Assembly (NCBI GenBank): GCA_023053545.1
Contig: JAKZAN010000004.1
Span: 9,052,001-9,116,000 of the forward strand
Length of the DNA stretch: 64,000 nt
Direction of reading: 5' to 3'
Source: Lepidurus packardi
Lineage: Eukaryota; Arthropoda; Branchiopoda; Notostraca; Triopsidae
In this document: positions 58,601-64,000 of the stretch, in pieces
Layout: each line of letters opens with the position of its first letter
Numbering within the stretch: position 1 is the stretch's first letter
Notes under the pieces: model-generated
What the model was told of the DNA's origin: nothing
Seen by the model: only the letters and a program-made list of their open reading frames with translations
Databases searched by the model: none
Translations under genes and position numbers: made by a program

Positions 58601-61600
58601 TCCAATCAAAGGGTTCGTGCCATCTGAGCATTGACATCTCTCAAGACGTTATCCCTTTTACACAGAAGAATTTATAGACGACAGGAAATCATGTCAGGTT
58701 GACCTAAGTGTGAAGAAGGGATTATTCTTCAGTTATATGTAACGGATCTATTTCTCCAATACTTAAGAGAAGATATGTCAGAGGTAAGTGGCCCATTTCA
58801 CGCTTCTGGATTCGAGTTGTGTCAAATTCTAATGACGTAAATGACCTGTACCTGTGCAGCCAAACATATGGGGGCAGAAATACATCATTCTTAAACGTTA
58901 AAAGCCTTTTTAGAGCTGTCTAGGCTCCATTGTGGGATTATCTTGTATCAGAAACGTGTCCCTATATATTATTCGACAAGGTTCGTCTCAAAAAAGGGGC
59001 GCATAAATGTGTGAGCTATTCAACTCTCGCATTTTTTTTTTATTTGGCGCAAATTTCTTTATGGCCCGAGTCCACGCCATAAAATTTTAGGCAAGGTGCA
59101 TTGGATACACGCAGTCATGCAAATGAGCTGCTCTTTAAGCTTGTTGCCAAAAGGTCTGTTTTGCGCAGTCCTCTTATTTGGCGCGACATTCGATAGTGCT
59201 GGTGGGAGACCCACATCTTAATAGAGATAGGTTGTTTAGTTTGACGACATATGTGATGTCCCCTGTCTTGTATCGCAACACGTTTTACCGACTTGCATAC
59301 TTAATAGGTTTTTTGTTGTTTTTTTATTTTTTTTTATTTGGGGCTTATTTGGAAGAATCTGGCTCTAAGAGGAGAAGGGCTCGTTAAGGTAGGTTGTAAT
59401 CCTCAAAGGATCGTAGCTAACATATTCCTGATTTCGAACTTCCCACTCGAGGTCTTCCAGCCGAACAACGCAAGTGGTATCAACCAAGTTTATTCCAAGC
59501 GATACTGCATAAAGCGTGCGTATAATTGGATCCTTGGCATGGTATTATAGACGTTAGTTTTGCCCGGGCTCTCTAGTGTATAGTAAATGCGAAAGAAGTG
59601 TTCCGAGACAAAAGCTTCGTGGAAAAGCTGTTTAGTCGTGCTTGGACGTCGTTCATCTCTCTTCCTCTGCATGCCCCTTTTTACCATATGGGCAGACGAG
59701 GGGGCGTGTCGCGAGGTGCAGGCTTAAAACTGGGCAGTTCCCCTTGCGCAGGGGAGGCGTAACCGCTTCATAGCTTCTAAATGAACTTGCAAATTGAGGG
59801 AAGCCCAAAAACGAAAAAACCTTCTCGTGAGCCTCTGCTCTCTTGATTTTCTCAAATTCTCTTTTCCTTTTTTTAAATCTTTGTTTGTGTGTTCGAAGAA
59901 TGTTTTAGCACTGGTGCTGTTCCTCAACATATACAAAATTGTTGTGTCTCTATATTCTTCTGCTTCTTCTTTGGAGCTATAAACTTATTAGAAAGAAGCA
60001 TTTGACAGAAAGGTTAGGTGAGCTATTAAAAAAGCGTGCCTGGTTTTTCGAACCATTCCAAGATCACCGCTAGCGTCCAGTGTGTATTAAGATGCTACAG
60101 AAAATGTTTAACGACGGTTTTTATTTTGTATTTATTCTCCATCGATAGCAAATTTATGGGATCCTTGGCCCATTCCTCCCAATGGTCCATAACCTTTTCG
60201 GCTTATGGTTCTGCAGCATCGCACGGAGAAGGAATTAACGAGGCGCCAAAAAACTCATCGCGTTTGCCAGCCTGTAGCTGTCCGGGTAATGGTTTATGCA
60301 ACGTCGTCCCAATTGCTCACAACTTTTTTTTTCTTTTTCCGAGTCTCTGACCCCTTGCAAATCTTTATGCCAAAGTCATCATATCCATCACATATGTTAC
60401 CAAAAACTGTGAGCTAAATTCCGTCCGGGCCAAGTCCTTTTTGAAAAGTAAATGCTTATTGAAATAGCATTGAAATTAGTATAATATTTCGTTTTTCTTA
60501 CTCTACCTAAAATAATTCCGAAATAAAATATTAAGCAGCATTTTGTGAGGCCAGTTAAAGTTACACTGATATGAATGAAACAATTACTTAATATAAATGA
60601 GCCTAATTAGAGTACACAGGGTATTTTCAGGCATTATTTATTTCGAGTTTGCGAAATGAAGTGATCGGATGTTATTGGCAAAATTGGTATTGACGCCCAG
60701 GAATTTTTTTAGTACTTGACTGGTAATTTGTTCAAGCATAGAGAGAACGTAAGCTTGGTGCTATTTAGGGTCGTCCTGCGCCCTTTGTCATTAGCGCAAG
60801 ACTGTCTGGTCCTTAGCAGTGCGTGTAGATATTTGACACCTCTTGGCGAATATATTTGTGAACGTGAAGAATGCGAGGGCAGCAAAGGGGTATGTATATC
60901 TACGAGCCAAGAAGGTACTGTATCTACCGGGTCCAACCTTCTGATTAAGTCTTGTGAAAAATACCAGGGCTGAATGCTAGGCAAGCCACAACTTGTTATG
61001 CAAATTTTACAGTTCATCGTGAGTTGGGTTTTCGTGGCTTTTTCGTAAGCAGTGATTGGCTTAGACGAGATATATAGCAAAAGAAAACTTGTCCAAGGAT
61101 CTTTTTTGATATCTTTCTTTCTTGTTTGGGATATAAAGATTCCTAGAATAACAAAATAAGAAAAGTTAAGCCTGGAATCTTAAAAAAAAAAAAAAAAAAA
61201 AAAAAGAAAGAAAAAAGTCGAGGCAGGCAGCTCGGTTTTCGTTAGGACCGGAAGATTGCGGGTGGATTAGTTGTATTATTACAGGGTTTATAGAAGAGCT
61301 GTGAGCTGGAAAAGGCAAACGAAGAGGTGTGATCTCCTCCTCTATGGGCTACGGTGTGTTAAAGCAGCAGAAGAAGTTGGAGGTCGGAGGTCAAGTGGTG
61401 CTCATCGAACTTGCCTTGTTAAGGAGCCAGTTTACAATAGAGCGCAACATGTGATTACAGCCAATTCATCACGGACTGAGTAAATGCAATCAGGACCTTT
61501 CTGCCTCTCCATAAGATGGGAAGAAAAGGAGTCGAAAAACGCTGCCCAAGCCCCGCCAGAAAAACTTGGGTGGAAAAAGAGGGGGAGGGGGGCTATCTTA

Positions 61601-62311
61601 CATTGTATAGTATTCTCACCCTCCTCTTTGGAAATGGAATATGAAAAGAAACGATGTTTCCTTAAAGTTATTGAGCATTCAAGGTATTCCCTTTTGTGCT
61701 GAGGCGCCAAGGTATATATGGTGTGTTGATGTTTCGGCTCCGAAAGCTTTTGGGCCAAAGGTAAAAAAGAGGAACGAACGAAGAAAGATAGAGACGGAGA
61801 GAGAGAGGAAAAAAGAGGCGCATGCATGTGTATATATAGTGAGAGAATACCGGCAGCTAGCAAATAATAAAGCTTTTGGCTCCAACGAAAATAAAAAGAA
61901 GCCCTTCACATGACAACGCGAACAACTCCATCAAAGAGGCTTTTCCTCCCACTACAACGGACCCCAGCAAGAGCTATAGTACCTTTTACAATAGTCTCTT
62001 TAGAGCCCAGGTTTGTTCATATATAAGTGTGTGCAAACAGTTACGGATATGTATGTTCTTTGTCACTTGGTTTAATCATGTCGTGGTCCTTTCGAGAGGA
62101 CACAAGAAAAGGCTCTCAAGGGTAATCTTTTATAAACTGCTTAACGACACAGTCAAATTGTCATTGTCCTCTAAAAGGAAAACAAAATTCGAAACATTGC
62201 TATTTATTTTAAAAAGGACTCAACCTATGCTGGTTTGAATGGCGTAAAGTGATAAATGGGATAAGTGTCAAAGAGTAACATGGTAAGTGCCCTCTCTGAA
62301 GTGCACTAAAC

Positions 62312-62507
62312 GTGTACGTATATTTTTTTAGCAAATTAAGAAGGGCGAATTTACCAATATTTTGTTATTTTATTTGTTTATGTTTTTTTTATTTACCGAA
62401 AGTTTGTTGCATAGTTATAATGCTGGGATATCTTAAGTGTCGTTAATGATTACCTAATTACGAGTTCGTATATTTCTTTATCAAACTAAGAAGGCGAATT
62501 TACCTAA
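62312..62507. repeat. Pair of about 45-bp direct repeats
   Basis: 62312-62357 and 62461-62507 share, with a few mismatches, cgtatatttttttagc / cgtatatttctttatc followed by aaattaagaagg / aaactaagaagg and gcgaatttacc. Spacing about 150 bp. Confidence 0.75.
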
Positions 62508-64000
62508 ATAGACGTTGTATGTGACAGCTTAGATACATTTCAGTTAGTCCATCTAGGTTAGTCTTAAAATTTGTAAATACATTACAGTTGCAAGTAAAGG
62601 TCCAGAAAGCTCTTATCTAGACTAATCCGATATGCAGTTTTGTTTTTGGTAAAAGTTCTGTTGTGCATCCTGTGTTTCTAGGAGTCCAAACTAGGAAGGT
62701 CAGTCAAAAATGCGTTACATGATAATACCATCAGCTTGGACTTTGATAATGTTTTTAAAAGTGCGCTTAATTTTGGGGTATCGTTAGGAAGAATGGTGGT
62801 GGGGAGACGCTGCAAAAAAGGAAATTATTCCATGACAAAACGTGCGTCTTTGAAAAAAGGAAGTGTGCGGTTCCACTATTTTGCAGTTATGGAGCGCCTC
62901 GCTTTGCTTTTGTCGGTAACGGGATCGAAAAGGGTCATCCCAATCAAGTTGGTGGCCCAATTGATGAGTTCAGCGGGATTCTTCACGACCTGGGTGAGCG
63001 CACGTGCGCAATCTCTTCGTCATCGCCACCACGAGAATCGCTCCTTCCTCCCCTTCAAATGGAGGAAAGCCCAAAATTAAAAATAAAAAGCTAAAGTATA
63101 TAAGCGCGGAAAAAAGGGAAGCTGTCCTCCGACTGACACTGCAAGGATTTATGTGCGAATAAAAGGTTCCGAAGAGAGAAAAATGGGTTTGTGTTTTCAA
63201 GCTTCAAAAGATAACTTGGTCATCTTGGATTAATTAGCCCCCTACACGGTAGACCTCACGCCAACCCATCACAAAGTCTTCCACTTTGGTGTGGAACAAA
63301 AGCTAGGAGATGCTCGTGCTCCATTGGATCCCGTGGTTTCCGAAAAGTTATCCCAAGTCTTTTGCTATACGGATGTTTCAAGTGCTTTTTCTGGCTTGAT
63401 GGACACACCAAGCACACCGGTTTACCTGCGCCACCTGCGCGGAGAACGTATTCGGAAAAAAGGTCTCGGACAATAGCGCGGATGGTGGCTATTGATATCA
63501 AATTCATCTGGAAAAGTGGGGGGGATAAGGGAAGACATCAAAGAGCAAGGGTACCGACATGTAGCGTGGGGCTTTCTAGATTAAATTGTTGGTGTGGCGT
63601 GGCAGTAATCTTAAGCCGCTAAAGTTGCGCAGAGAAGAGAGACGTTTTAAGTTTTTGCGCTAGTTTTAACATGGAAATCTCGAGTGAGATTGGGGTAAGG
63701 AAGTTGCAGATCGTGTGTAAGAGCAATAAGAACCGGCAGGCGGTCTTAAAGGATGCTTTCTGCTGGACCTCCCTGCCTGTCTCAAAGGATTATGCGGGAC
63801 TTGTGAAGCCAACCAATTAACTTGTCACTGATAATGTCAACTCACGGAGCCATTGAGAGCTTGGGCATCCGTGAGCCTGTCGGGATATTATATAAGCCTC
63901 CATGGTCTCCCCTCCCCCCCGAAAAAAATCTACAACGTTTTGCCTAGTATGCATGTGAGAAAAAAGGGCCACGTCTCTTCTGATATTCTTTGGATGGAAA

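Larger units (their letters stand above)
44151..64000. other. About 20 kb without a recognisable gene
   Basis: I checked the longer open frames on both strands (for example 46835-47161, 55166-55552, 57519-57983, 61432-61863, 62736-63080) and none shows a known motif, a family resemblance, or exons that can be joined. Many are purine- or pyrimidine-biased. Contents include dispersed GC-rich repeats, degenerate duplications, poly-G at about 47617, an AAT microsatellite at about 53037, poly-A of about 25 at 61183, and frequent T-runs. It could be the long intron or 5' regulatory domain of a gene outside the window, or contain long non-coding RNA. Confidence 0.5.

Noticed and set aside
61432-61863. 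143-codon minus ORF
   Set aside because: Encoded by a purine-rich low-complexity strand; Ser/Phe/Leu-rich product without recognisable domain.

Overview
The window is animal nuclear DNA with multi-exon genes, short GT-AG introns, TATA/initiator promoters and AATAAA polyadenylation signals. The gene content (insect-type GMC oxidoreductases, extra-sexcombs/EED, curled/Nocturnin, a gustatory receptor ending in a TYxxxxxQ motif, and divergent ionotropic receptors) indicates a pancrustacean. The style of the chemoreceptors and the intron sizes make me think of a branchiopod crustacean such as Daphnia; that is inference, not proof.

Layout. 1-6.7 kb: two tandem minus-strand GMC oxidoreductases (the first runs off the left edge and has a hAT transposon with a perfect 8-bp target duplication in its intron). 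8.9-13.6 kb: a tight head-to-tail minus-strand trio, DGCR6/gdl, NDUFAF4 and EED, with a hAT-like MITE just upstream. 18.1-23.8 kb: Nocturnin (+) converging on TDRD3 (-), with crossing poly(A) signals. 25.1-27.8 kb: a secreted cysteine-rich PAN/apple-like gene and a truncated, frameshifted relative that ends at a 36-bp perfect palindrome. 28.0-29.5 kb: a gustatory receptor (-). 31.6-38.2 kb: two tandem ionotropic receptors (+), whose flanking sequence is present three times and whose channel exons look homogenised by gene conversion. 39.0-39.5 kb: a small secreted protein of unknown family. 40.9-44.0 kb: TMEM141 and the HflX-type GTPase GTPBP6, with only 14 bp between stop and start codons. 44-64 kb: about 20 kb in which I find no convincing gene, only degenerate repeats and low-complexity sequence.

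Functionally the window mixes housekeeping genes (PRC2 subunit, complex I assembly, mRNA/phosphatase-type regulation, RNA-binding Tudor protein, mitochondrial ribosome-associated GTPase) with fast-evolving environmental-interface genes (GMC enzymes, secreted Cys-rich proteins, GR and IR chemoreceptors). Exon structures were derived by hand from reading frame, homology recalled for each family, and GT/AG sites; each complete model below closes in frame from ATG to stop. I see no prokaryotic elements, CRISPR, rRNA or convincing tRNA.
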